A stretch of DNA of 64,000 bases from G965205525 sp965205525. Lineage in GTDB: Bacteria; Pseudomonadota; Gammaproteobacteria; JABABF01. The position numbers and the translations under genes were made by a program. The stretch covers positions 372,001 to 436,000 of the forward strand of contig OZ242171.1 in NCBI GenBank assembly GCA_965205525.1, written 5' to 3'. This document shows, in pieces, positions 1 through 7,688 of this stretch. Positions within the stretch are counted from its first letter, which is position 1. Each line of letters starts with the position of its first letter. The notes under the pieces were generated by a model. The model made no database searches and was not told the origin of the DNA. It was given only the letters and a program-made list of their open reading frames with translations.

Positions 1-1
1 T

Positions 2-544
2 CGGCAGGATGACAGCGATGGCCGCTTCCTGGAGGACTTGGGCGATATGCCCTATGACGGCATGTTTATCTTTGAGGATTTGGCCTACGGCTTCGTCCCC
101 AATGAGGCCGGTGCTGCCTTCGGCCTTGAGCAGCTGAAAAAATTGGATCATTTCTCCGCTCTCCGCACCCATCTTTTCAATCGCCACCAGGAGTTTATGC
201 AGCGGCACGAAGACATATTCATCGCCCCCCGGCTGCTGGACGGCACCGTAACCACCTGGATCTGTTTTCCGGTGCAGCTGCGGGGAGAACTGGGCTGGAG
301 CCGGCGCGAACTGCAAGTGCACCTGGAGGATGCCGGCATCTTCACCCGGGTGATTTTCTCCGGCAATATCACCCGCCAGCCGATGATGCAGGGGGTGGAG
401 TTCCGGGCCGCCCCGGCGGGCTACCCCGGGGCAGACCAGGTCATGGCCCACGGGCTGATGCTGCCCTGCCATCCGACCATGGATGAGGAAGACTGCGCGT
501 ATCTGTACGAAACCCTGGAAGAGTTCATAAACGCTCACCGCTGA
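2..544 (+). CDS. RfbH-like DegT/DnrJ/EryC1/StrS sugar enzyme, 5' truncated
   Basis: C-terminal 180 residues of a PLP/PMP-dependent nucleotide-sugar enzyme; the N-terminus lies outside the window and the frame is open from base 2. The stretch FSGNITRQP, followed by ADQVMAHGLMLPCHPTM, resembles the C-terminal domain of RfbH (CDP-4-dehydro-6-deoxyglucose 3-dehydratase), which helps make 3,6-dideoxyhexoses for surface polysaccharide. The PLP-site region is missing, so dehydratase and aminotransferase cannot be separated here. An SDR gene follows after 13 bp and could act in the same sugar pathway, though its type does not require this. Family assignment is firm, exact reaction is inferred. Confidence 0.8.
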   Translation, partial: RQDDSDGRFLEDLGDMPYDGMFIFEDLAYGFVPNEAGAAFGLEQLKKLDHFSALRTHLFNRHQEFMQRHEDIFIAPRLLDGTVTTWICFPVQLRGELGWSRRELQVHLEDAGIFTRVIFSGNITRQPMMQGVEFRAAPAGYPGADQVMAHGLMLPCHPTMDEEDCAYLYETLEEFINAHR

Positions 545-557
545 AATTGCAAAGACG

Positions 558-1397
558 ATGACTGAATTAGCTGGCAAAGTCGCCCTGATTACCGGCAGCA
601 GTCGCGGCATTGGCGCCGCGATTGCCCGCCGCTATGCCGCCGAAGGTGCCCGGGTGGCCCTGGCGGCGCGCACGAAGACCAAGCATGACCACCTGTCCGG
701 CAGCCTGGCAGAGACCCTCCGGCTGATCCGGGAGGCCGGCGGTGAGGCCGAGGTTTTTCCGGCGGATCTCAGCAAGGCCGAAGAGCGGGAGCATCTTGTA
801 CAGGCGGTGCAGGCCGCTTTGGGCCCGGTGGATATCCTGGTGAACAATGCGGCGGCCAACACCTTCAAGCCCTTTGCAGAGATTTCTGAGAAACGCTGGC
901 AGGTAATTTTTGAAGTCAACTGCCGAGCGCCCTTTGACCTTGCCCAGCGCCTTGTGCCGACGATGCGGGAGAAGGGGCAGGGATGGATTATCAATATCTC
1001 AAGCGGCACTGCAATGCACCCGGAGGGGCCGCCCTTCGGCGCCTTTCATACCGACAACTATCCGCTGCTGTATGCCGCGAGCAAGGCCGCTCTGGATCGC
1101 TTCAGCACCGGTCTCGCAGCGGAACTGTACCGGGACGGCATCGCCGTGAATGCATTGATGCCGGTGGCGGCGGTGCTGACCCCGGGCACTGAGGCCCTCG
1201 GCTACCGTCCGGCACGGGAGGAGCTGGAGGGGGAGGAGGTGATGGCCGAAGCCGCCCTGGCTCTGGCAACCTGCGAGCCGGAGCGCATCACCGGCCGGGT
1301 TTTAAAGAGCGGCACCTTCTTAGAGGAGCTGGGACGCGCCGTGCGCACATTGGACGGCAAGTCTCTCTGGGACGGCAGGATTCCGGGCTACGAATGA
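558..1397 (+). CDS. SDR family oxidoreductase
   Basis: 279-residue short-chain dehydrogenase/reductase. It has the Rossmann glycine motif GSSRGIG near residue 13, the NNAA motif near residue 97, the catalytic serine in NISSGT and the YAASK catalytic pair near residue 178. It is longer than a classic 250-residue SDR: an insertion with HTDNYP lies before the catalytic Tyr, and a tail of about 30 residues follows. Its stop overlaps the queF start by 4 bp (ATGA), so the two are probably translationally coupled. Substrate cannot be read from sequence. Confidence 0.85.
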   Translation: MTELAGKVALITGSSRGIGAAIARRYAAEGARVALAARTKTKHDHLSGSLAETLRLIREAGGEAEVFPADLSKAEEREHLVQAVQAALGPVDILVNNAAANTFKPFAEISEKRWQVIFEVNCRAPFDLAQRLVPTMREKGQGWIINISSGTAMHPEGPPFGAFHTDNYPLLYAASKAALDRFSTGLAAELYRDGIAVNALMPVAAVLTPGTEALGYRPAREELEGEEVMAEAALALATCEPERITGRVLKSGTFLEELGRAVRTLDGKSLWDGRIPGYE

Positions 1398-2215
1398 AGC
1401 GGCAAAAGATGCCGCTGGGACGCTCCGTTCCCCTGCCGCAGCACTACAGCCCCGAACTTCTCTGCCTGCTGCCCCGGGAGCGGGAAGCATTTCCGCCTGC
1501 GGTCGCGCTGCCTTTTGTCGGAGAGGATATCTGGTGCGCCTGGGAGCTTTCCTGGCGCAGCGAGTCCGGGCGGCCCGAGGCGGCGGTGGCCCGCTTCACT
1601 TTCCCCTGTGATACGCCCATGCTGGTTGAGTCCAAGTCTCTCAAGCTCTACCTGCACTCGCTGAACAATCACTCCCTTGCCGATGCGAATGCGATGGCGG
1701 AGCTTCTGCGTCAGGATTTATCGGCGGCGGCGGGGGCAGCGGTGAAGGTGGAGATCTGTCCCTTGGCGGTGCTGGCACAGCATTCCGAGTGGCAGCCCCA
1801 GCCCGCCCCGGGGGAATGCCTGGATGAATTAGAGGTGCCCGCAGATGCGTCCGAGCCCGCCCCCGGCTTTCTTGCCGCCTCCGGTCGGGAGAGCCAGGAG
1901 CTGCTGCACAGCCGTCTCTTTCGCTCCCTCTGTCCGGTTACCGGACAGCCGGACTGGGGAGAGGTGTACATTCGCTACCGAGGGCCGGCCATGGAGCGTC
2001 GCGGGCTCCTTTCCTATCTGCTCTCCTTTCGGCAGCACCGGGCCTTTCACGAGAGCTGCACCGAGCGCATATTCAGAGACCTTGCTGAGCATTGCCGCCC
2101 TCGCAGCCTGGCGGTGGCGATCGCCTACCTGCGCCGGGGCGGGCTGGATATCACCCCTTGCCGCGCTTCCCTCGGGGAGCCCCTTTTCCGCCCGCCCCGG
2201 GTTTTCCGCCAGTAG
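1394..2215 (+). CDS. queF: NADPH-dependent 7-cyano-7-deazaguanine reductase QueF
   Basis: QueF reduces preQ0 to preQ1 in queuosine tRNA modification. At 273 residues it is the long, two-domain form found in Gammaproteobacteria. The substrate-binding segment ESKSLKLYLHSLNNHS is near residues 79-94. The catalytic pair is in LCPVTGQPDW: Cys180 and Asp187, seven residues apart as in the E. coli enzyme. The GLLSYLLSFRQHRAFHE motif is intact. The start overlaps the upstream SDR stop. The last 65 bp overlap the 3' end of convergent purB. queD, an earlier step of the pathway, is at 59183-59536. Confidence 0.96.
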   Translation: MKRQKMPLGRSVPLPQHYSPELLCLLPREREAFPPAVALPFVGEDIWCAWELSWRSESGRPEAAVARFTFPCDTPMLVESKSLKLYLHSLNNHSLADANAMAELLRQDLSAAAGAAVKVEICPLAVLAQHSEWQPQPAPGECLDELEVPADASEPAPGFLAASGRESQELLHSRLFRSLCPVTGQPDWGEVYIRYRGPAMERRGLLSYLLSFRQHRAFHESCTERIFRDLAEHCRPRSLAVAIAYLRRGGLDITPCRASLGEPLFRPPRVFRQ

Positions 2216-3599
2216 CCCTCGCCAGCTGGGGCGCGAGCCCCAGATAATCTGCGGGTTCCAGGGCCAGCAGGCGGGCCCGCTCCGCTTCGGGGATTTCCAG
2301 CTCTGCCACCAGCTTCTGCAGTGCGGCGCGATCTACCGTCTGCCCCCGGGTCAATTTTTTCAGCCTTTCGTAGGCATCCGGAATTCCGTGGCAGCGCAGG
2401 ACAGTCTGCACGGCTTCCCCCAGCACTTCCCAGTGCTTCTCCAAATCCAGCCGCATCGCCGCCGGTGCCGGTTTTACACGTTTGAGACCTTGCAATACGG
2501 AGCGGTATGCCACCACGCTGTTCCCGAAGGCGCTGCCGGCATTGCGCATCGCCGTGTAGTCGCTGAGATCTCTTTGCCAGCGGGAAATCGGCAGCTTTTC
2601 CGCCAGGTGACGGAGCAGGGCATTTGCCACCCCGAGGTTGCCCTCGGCGTTTTCAAAGTCAATGGGGTTCACCTTGTGGGGCATGGCGGAAGAGCCCACT
2701 TCGCCGGGCACCGCCTGCTGCTCCAGGTAGCCGAGAGCCGTATAGCCCCACAGGTCCCGGCACAAATCCAGCAGAATGCTGTTGCAGTGCGCTGCGGTGC
2801 TGAACATCTCTGCCATCCAGTCTCTGTCCTCAATCTGGGTAGTGTGAGAATTCCATGAAAGCCCCAGGCTGCGGACAAATTTCTCCGACAGACGCGGCCA
2901 ATTCACTTGCGGACAGGCCGCCACATGTGCGTTGTAGTTGCCGGTGGCCCCGTTCATCTTGCCCAGTACAGGCACCTCTGCCAGCCGCTCTCGCCGCCGT
3001 GCCAGTCGGGAAGCAAAGACCGACATCTCCTTGCCGAAGGTGGTGGGACTCGCCGGCTGCCCGTGGGTACGGGCCAGCATGGGGATTGCTGCGCTCTGGC
3101 GGGCCATTTTCTTTATCTGTTGAATAATTTCCCCCAGGAGGGGCAGGAGCACCTGCTCTCTGGCACCCTTCAGCATCAATCCCCAGGCCAGGTTGTTGAT
3201 GTCGTCGGAGGTGCAGCCAAAATGGAGGAAGGAATGCAGGAGGGGAATCTGGTTTTTTGGAATACGCCGCTTTGCTGCCAGCGCGTCCAGCCGCTCCCGC
3301 AGGTAGTACTCCACCGCCTTCATGTCGTGGCGGATTTTTTTCTCAATCGCTTTAACTCTCTTGGCATCCGCCGGTGCAAAGTCTGCTGCCAGCCCTGAAA
3401 GCTCCCGTCTCAGAGACGGGGAGAAGGGGGGCAGGGCACGCAGCTCTGGTGTGTCGGCCAGATACAGAAGCCAGCGTATTTCCACCAGCACCCGATGGCG
3501 GATCAGCGCGTATTCACTGCACCACTCTCGCAGTGCCTCTGTCTGCTCGGCGTAGCGTCCATCCACCGGGGAGAGGGCGGTAAGAGGAGAAATAGGCAT
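2151..3599 (-). CDS. purB: Adenylosuccinate lyase PurB
   Basis: PurB cleaves SAICAR and adenylosuccinate in purine synthesis. The chosen ATG begins MPISPLTALSPVDGRYA, matching the E. coli N-terminus; an upstream in-frame ATG at 3638 would add 13 residues and would run into the hflD end. The fumarase/lyase signature SSAMPHKVNPIDFENAEG is intact. The protein is 482 residues against about 456 in E. coli; the surplus is a Gly/Lys/Arg-rich tail after the usual end, encoded within the overlap with queF. It lies 16 bp after hflD in the classic mnmA-hflD-purB order. Confidence 0.96.
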   Translation of the reverse strand: MPISPLTALSPVDGRYAEQTEALREWCSEYALIRHRVLVEIRWLLYLADTPELRALPPFSPSLRRELSGLAADFAPADAKRVKAIEKKIRHDMKAVEYYLRERLDALAAKRRIPKNQIPLLHSFLHFGCTSDDINNLAWGLMLKGAREQVLLPLLGEIIQQIKKMARQSAAIPMLARTHGQPASPTTFGKEMSVFASRLARRRERLAEVPVLGKMNGATGNYNAHVAACPQVNWPRLSEKFVRSLGLSWNSHTTQIEDRDWMAEMFSTAAHCNSILLDLCRDLWGYTALGYLEQQAVPGEVGSSAMPHKVNPIDFENAEGNLGVANALLRHLAEKLPISRWQRDLSDYTAMRNAGSAFGNSVVAYRSVLQGLKRVKPAPAAMRLDLEKHWEVLGEAVQTVLRCHGIPDAYERLKKLTRGQTVDRAALQKLVAELEIPEAERARLLALEPADYLGLAPQLARATGGKPGAGGKGAPRGKRGKG

Positions 3600-3615
3600 G
3601 GACGGATTCTTTAGG

Positions 3616-4263
3616 CTAGGAGCTGTCAGGAGCTGCATCGGCCTGTTCCAGCCACCCGCGGGCGGCCCTCTGCATCTGCCGCCGCTCTGTCAGCAGGCGC
3701 AGGTAGCTGCCCCCCACCTGTCGCCACAGCATCGCCGCCCGCACCCCCGCCATCATCAATCCCCGCAGCCTGTGCGCCACGCTGTTGTCCGACAGGTGGC
3801 GGCGTATGCCGTTCAGCCGAATGCGCGGGGTCATGGTGCTGAGGGTGTCTTGGTAGATGTTATTCAATTCGGTGCAGACATCGTCTATGTCCTCGGCGGA
3901 GATGCTGCGATTTCTCTGCAAACTCTCCAGGCGATGGTGGAGGATGGAGCCCATGGATAAGTCTCGTCTCATGCTTTTCTCCAGGCTAATCATATCCCGG
4001 GCATAGCGTATTGCGGGGCCGTAGCGGCCCATCCCGCCCTCGGTGATGTCACAGAGAGTGCGCAAACCAAACTTCACTCCTTGGGCGCCGCCGAACACGG
4101 CTTCGGTGCTGGCTGGATTGAATGCGAACAGGCTTCCGACGGAAGAAGCGATGCTCTCCTCCGGCGCCTCGCCAGTGCATGCCAGCCGGTCTGCCAGCTG
4201 CGCTGCCTGCACTACCCCCGCCAGTGCCAGGGTGCGCTCAGCGATCTCTTTTCCGTTCACCAA
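3616..4263 (-). CDS. hflD: High frequency lysogenization protein HflD homologue
   Basis: 215-residue all-helical protein of the HflD family, a small cytoplasmic or membrane-associated protein largely restricted to Gammaproteobacteria. In E. coli it affects lambda CII stability; its housekeeping role is unclear. Recognisable parts are the N-terminal ERTLALAGVVQAAQLADRLA, the central TEAVFGGAQGVKFGLRTL and the conserved RIRLNGIRRHL segment. Position between mnmA and purB supports the call. The 145 bp to mnmA hold no gene. Confidence 0.92.
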   Translation of the reverse strand: MVNGKEIAERTLALAGVVQAAQLADRLACTGEAPEESIASSVGSLFAFNPASTEAVFGGAQGVKFGLRTLCDITEGGMGRYGPAIRYARDMISLEKSMRRDLSMGSILHHRLESLQRNRSISAEDIDDVCTELNNIYQDTLSTMTPRIRLNGIRRHLSDNSVAHRLRGLMMAGVRAAMLWRQVGGSYLRLLTERRQMQRAARGWLEQADAAPDSS

Positions 4264-4408
4264 TTTTGTGGACCGAGCGGCATTCCCCGCTGTCCGAGGC
4301 GTCTATGTCTTCCTGCCAGAGAGCCACAGGCAAAGCTCGGTTCAGCACAGTCGGCAGGGGCGAAGAGGTGGGCATCTGCTCGGAGAATCTTTCGGCGGCA
4401 AAGGTTTT

Positions 4409-5545
4409 TCAGTTGGCGACAGGACGCTCGGCGAGATGCGGGGGTTCGGCGCGACCGACATTCTCATCATCATCAGCAATGACACCGCCTCCCAAGCAGC
4501 GTATGCCTTCATAGAATACCACCGATTGCCCTGGAGTAACGGCCCATTGCGGCTCGTCAAAATGCACTTGCAAGCTCTCTTCTGCGGCCTGCAGCGAGCA
4601 GGCCTGGTCCGGCTGCCGGTAGCGTATGCGCGCTGTGCAGAGGTGGGGCAGTTCCGGCCCTCTGCCGTCAATCCAGGAGATGTTTTCCGTCCGCAAACGC
4701 TGCCGGAACAGGGCGGGATGGTTTCGGCCCCGGGCCACCAGCAGGCGGTTATGCGCCCGGTCCTTGGCGACCACGTACCAGGGCTCGCTGCCGCCTGCCA
4801 CCCCCCCGATTCCGAGCCCCCGGCGCTGTCCCAGAGTGTAGCAGGCCAGTCCCCGGTGGCGGCCGAGCACTCCGCCCTCGGTGCTGACAATCTCACCGGG
4901 GGCAAGGGGCAGATGCCCGGCGAGGAATTCGGGAAAGTTGCGCTCCCCAATAAAGCAGATGCCGGTGCTATCGGGGCGGTCGTGGTTTGCCAGCCCGACC
5001 TGTCGGGCGAGGGTCCGGACCTCGGACTTCTGCATCGTCCCCAGCGGAAACAGTGCCCGGGCCAGTCTGTCGGCGGGCACTGTGTGCAGGAAGTAGCTCT
5101 GATCCTTATCCGGGTCTGTGCCCCGCAGCAGGCGCACCTGGCCGTCTTCATCCCGCTCGCAGCGCACGTAGTGACCGGTTGCAATTGCATCGGCTCCCAA
5201 AGCTGCCGCGTGATCGGCGAAGACCCGGAATTTGATCTCCCGATTGCAGAGGATGTCTGGGTTCGGCGTGCGGCCCTGTCGCAGCTCTGCTAAGAAATGC
5301 GCGAATACCCGCTCCCGGTACTCGGCGGAAAATTGGGCGGTGCGCAGAGGAATCCCCAGGGTCTTGCATGCCTTTGCCGCTGCCAGCAAATCGGCAGCGG
5401 CCGTGCAGTGCCCGCTTCCGTCTTCCTCCCAGTTCTGCATGAACAGGCCTTCCACCCGAAGCCCCTGTTTTAGCAGCAGGTAGGCTGCAACAGATGAATC
5501 CACGCCGCCGGACATGCCGACAATGACGGTTTTCTCAGCCTGCAT
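4409..5545 (-). CDS. mnmA: tRNA-specific 2-thiouridylase MnmA
   Basis: MnmA activates and thiolates U34 of tRNA Lys, Glu and Gln, receiving sulfur that starts at IscS (encoded at 26766). The start was set at MQAEKTVIVGMSGGVDSS because the PP-loop GMSGGVDSS normally sits about 10 residues from the N-terminus; the frame stays open upstream without resemblance. Both catalytic cysteines are present, Cys100 in NPDILCN and Cys197 in STGICFIGE. After the usual end (CLGGGVI) there is an extra tail of about 20 residues. First gene of the mnmA-hflD-purB series; nudJ, often its neighbour, is absent. Confidence 0.96.
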   Translation of the reverse strand: MQAEKTVIVGMSGGVDSSVAAYLLLKQGLRVEGLFMQNWEEDGSGHCTAAADLLAAAKACKTLGIPLRTAQFSAEYRERVFAHFLAELRQGRTPNPDILCNREIKFRVFADHAAALGADAIATGHYVRCERDEDGQVRLLRGTDPDKDQSYFLHTVPADRLARALFPLGTMQKSEVRTLARQVGLANHDRPDSTGICFIGERNFPEFLAGHLPLAPGEIVSTEGGVLGRHRGLACYTLGQRRGLGIGGVAGGSEPWYVVAKDRAHNRLLVARGRNHPALFRQRLRTENISWIDGRGPELPHLCTARIRYRQPDQACSLQAAEESLQVHFDEPQWAVTPGQSVVFYEGIRCLGGGVIADDDENVGRAEPPHLAERPVAN

Positions 5546-5847
5546 GTCTTGCCGGCCGATGCGATATCCGCGCCGGGTTTCTGCGGTCGGGGTCTGCCTG
5601 CCGTCCGAGACGCATCTCCCCACAGCGCACAGAAAGCACACCCGGGTCCTGGCCGGAAGCGATCTGCAGCGACGGGTGTACCGCTGGCCACGCTTTCTGC
5701 CCCTGGCAGAAGAGCTGTCTGGCAGCAAAAAATTCTGGCGGAATGTGGGGGCTGATCATGCTTGGCGGTATAATGCAAGCCATTGCAGGCGGAAGCCGAA
5801 TTCTGCCATATATCAGCAGTCCAGCAAGCATACAGGAGAGTCTTTCT
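5546..5847. other. Divergent intergenic region mnmA / icd
   Basis: 302 bp between two divergent genes. It holds a perfect TATAAT at 5769-5774 facing icd, and a Shine-Dalgarno-like CAGGAGAG at 5833-5840. No conserved protein was seen in any frame; nudJ and cspD, which flank these genes in relatives, are not present here. Confidence 0.6.
5769..5774 (+). promoter_or_regulatory. Probable icd -10 box
   Basis: Perfect TATAAT about 75 bp before the icd ATG, giving an untranslated leader of roughly 67 nt. No good -35 hexamer is visible 16-18 bp upstream, so an activator may be needed or the match may be chance. Confidence 0.4.
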
Positions 5848-7104
5848 ATGGCGTATCAGCATATTCGTATTCCAGAAGAAGCTGCAAAAATTGAATGCGC
5901 TAAAGACGGTGCTCTGAAGGTGCCGGAGCACCCGATTATTCCTTTTATTACCGGCGATGGCGTCGGCACCGACATCACACCGGCCATGCGTCTCGTGGTG
6001 GATGCGGCGGTGGAGAAGTCCTATAGGGGGCAGCGGCAGATCGCCTGGATGGAAATTTACTGCGGCGAAAAGGCAGCGGAGATATACGAGGGAAATTATT
6101 TCCCGGAGGAAACCCTGGAGGCAATCCGCGAATACACGGTGGCCATCAAGGGGCCCCTGACTACCCCCGTGGGGGGCGGCTTTCGCTCTTTGAACGTGTC
6201 GCTGCGCCAGGAGTTAGACCTGTATATATGCCAGCGGCCGGTGCGCTGGTTTCAGGGTGTGCCCTCGCCGGTGCATGAGCCCCAGAAAGTGGATATGGTT
6301 ATTTTCCGTGAAAACTCTGAGGACATATACGCCGGCATTGAATGGTCGGCGGACAGCGAGGAGGCAAAGCGTCTTATCAGCTTCCTGCAAGAGGAGATGG
6401 GGGTCACGAAAATTCGCTTTCCCGAGCATTGCGGCATCGGTATCAAGCCGGTTTCCCGCCAGGGCACAGAGCGCCTTGTGCGCTATGCAATCAGGCATAC
6501 CATCCAGCATGACCTGCCCTCGATAACCTTGGTGCACAAGGGGAATATCATGAAGTTCACCGAGGGTGCCTTCAAGGACTGGGGCTACGAGCTGGCCCGC
6601 CGTGAGTTCAATGCCGAGCCCCTGGACGGCGGCCCTTGGCACCGCTTCACGAACCCGGAGACCGGCCGGGAAATCATTATCAAAGACATGATTGCCGATG
6701 CCATGCTGCAGCAGGTTCTGCTGCGTCCGGCTGAGTACCAGGCGATCGCCACTTTGAACCTGAATGGCGACTATCTGTCCGATGCCCTGGCGGCACAGGT
6801 GGGCGGTATCGGCATTGCCCCGGGTGCCAACCTGGGCGAGCGTATCGCCCTGTTTGAAGCCACCCACGGCACGGCGCCCAAATACGCCGGGCAGGACAAG
6901 GTCAATCCCTGTTCCCTGATCTTCTCCGCCGAGATGATGCTGCGGCATATCGGCTGGAAAGAGGCCGCCGACCGGGTTATTATCGGTGCCGAAGCGGCCA
7001 TCAGCGAGGGCATTGTCACCTACGACTTTGCCCGCCTGATGGAGAATGCAGAGGAGGTGAAGTGCTCCGCCTTCGCCGAGGCGATCGTGGAGCGGATGCA
7101 ATAG
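5848..7104 (+). CDS. icd: NADP-dependent isocitrate dehydrogenase
   Basis: 418-residue TCA-cycle enzyme making 2-oxoglutarate, NADPH and CO2. The ATG is preceded by CAGGAGAG at good spacing and matches the usual N-terminus; the frame is open further up without similarity. Ser114 in GFRSLNVSLRQELD corresponds to the E. coli site phosphorylated by AceK, so control by phosphorylation is possible. The HGTAPKYAGQDKVNP segment carries the Lys-Tyr pair that sets NADP specificity in the E. coli-type enzyme. It is divergent from mnmA and upstream of clpS, as in pseudomonads. Confidence 0.97.
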   Translation: MAYQHIRIPEEAAKIECAKDGALKVPEHPIIPFITGDGVGTDITPAMRLVVDAAVEKSYRGQRQIAWMEIYCGEKAAEIYEGNYFPEETLEAIREYTVAIKGPLTTPVGGGFRSLNVSLRQELDLYICQRPVRWFQGVPSPVHEPQKVDMVIFRENSEDIYAGIEWSADSEEAKRLISFLQEEMGVTKIRFPEHCGIGIKPVSRQGTERLVRYAIRHTIQHDLPSITLVHKGNIMKFTEGAFKDWGYELARREFNAEPLDGGPWHRFTNPETGREIIIKDMIADAMLQQVLLRPAEYQAIATLNLNGDYLSDALAAQVGGIGIAPGANLGERIALFEATHGTAPKYAGQDKVNPCSLIFSAEMMLRHIGWKEAADRVIIGAEAAISEGIVTYDFARLMENAEEVKCSAFAEAIVERMQ

Positions 7105-7340
7105 CCTCTGCATTCTGCCGCCAGCTTGTCCGGCAAACCGAAATATCTTGCCATAGACCGACCCGCACAATGCCAGCCTTCCCGTTGTTACAGGCTGCCT
7201 CCGGCGCGCCCTCGCCCATCCTCCTTTTACCGAGGGTGTGCAGCCGTTCCTCTCGTCTTTCCCTTTGCTCTGTCCCCGATTGCCGGGGAGTGTCGCCGGC
7301 TGCCATTCAGCGCGCTGCCCCTCTCTGTCGGCTGGCTGCC

Positions 7341-7688
7341 ATGCCCCCGCTCTTTGGAGAGGAGAAGCCCGAACCGCAGATTCCGGAGCGGGATACCGAT
7401 GCCGTAACCGGCACCGTTGAAGAGGAGCTGAAGCCGCCCCCCCTGTATCGGGTTATCCTAGTCAATGATGACTACACGCCGATGGAGTTTGTTGTGCACG
7501 TGCTGGAATCTTTTTTCCGCCTGAACCGGGAGCAGGCTACCCAGATCATGCTTGCCGTGCATACCGTCGGGCGCGGGGTCTGCGGCATGTATCCGCGGGA
7601 TATGGCCGAGACCAAGGCTGCGAGCGTCAATGCCTATGCCAGACAGCAGAAGCATCCGCTGCTGTGCGAGGTGGAGGCGGTGGACTGA
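7341..7688 (+). CDS. clpS: ClpS, ClpAP adaptor for N-degron substrates
   Basis: 115-residue adaptor that hands N-end-rule substrates to ClpA. The ATG before PPLFGEEKPEP gives the normal length with a short disordered N-terminus. Core motifs: VILVNDDYTPMEFVVHVL, which forms the substrate pocket, and HTVGRGVCG with YPRDMAETK in the ClpA-binding face. Its stop overlaps the clpA start (TGATG), indicating coupled translation. The 236 bp upstream of it contain no recognisable gene. Confidence 0.95.
   Translation: MPPLFGEEKPEPQIPERDTDAVTGTVEEELKPPPLYRVILVNDDYTPMEFVVHVLESFFRLNREQATQIMLAVHTVGRGVCGMYPRDMAETKAASVNAYARQQKHPLLCEVEAVD

Noticed and set aside
4342..5190. Long frames on both strands over mnmA and purB.
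   Set aside because: Shadows of high-GC genes; no family resemblance, while mnmA and purB have full motifs.
7062..7340. N-terminal extension of ClpS.
   Set aside because: The extra 93 residues overlap icd and show no similarity; the ATG at 7341 gives the normal protein.
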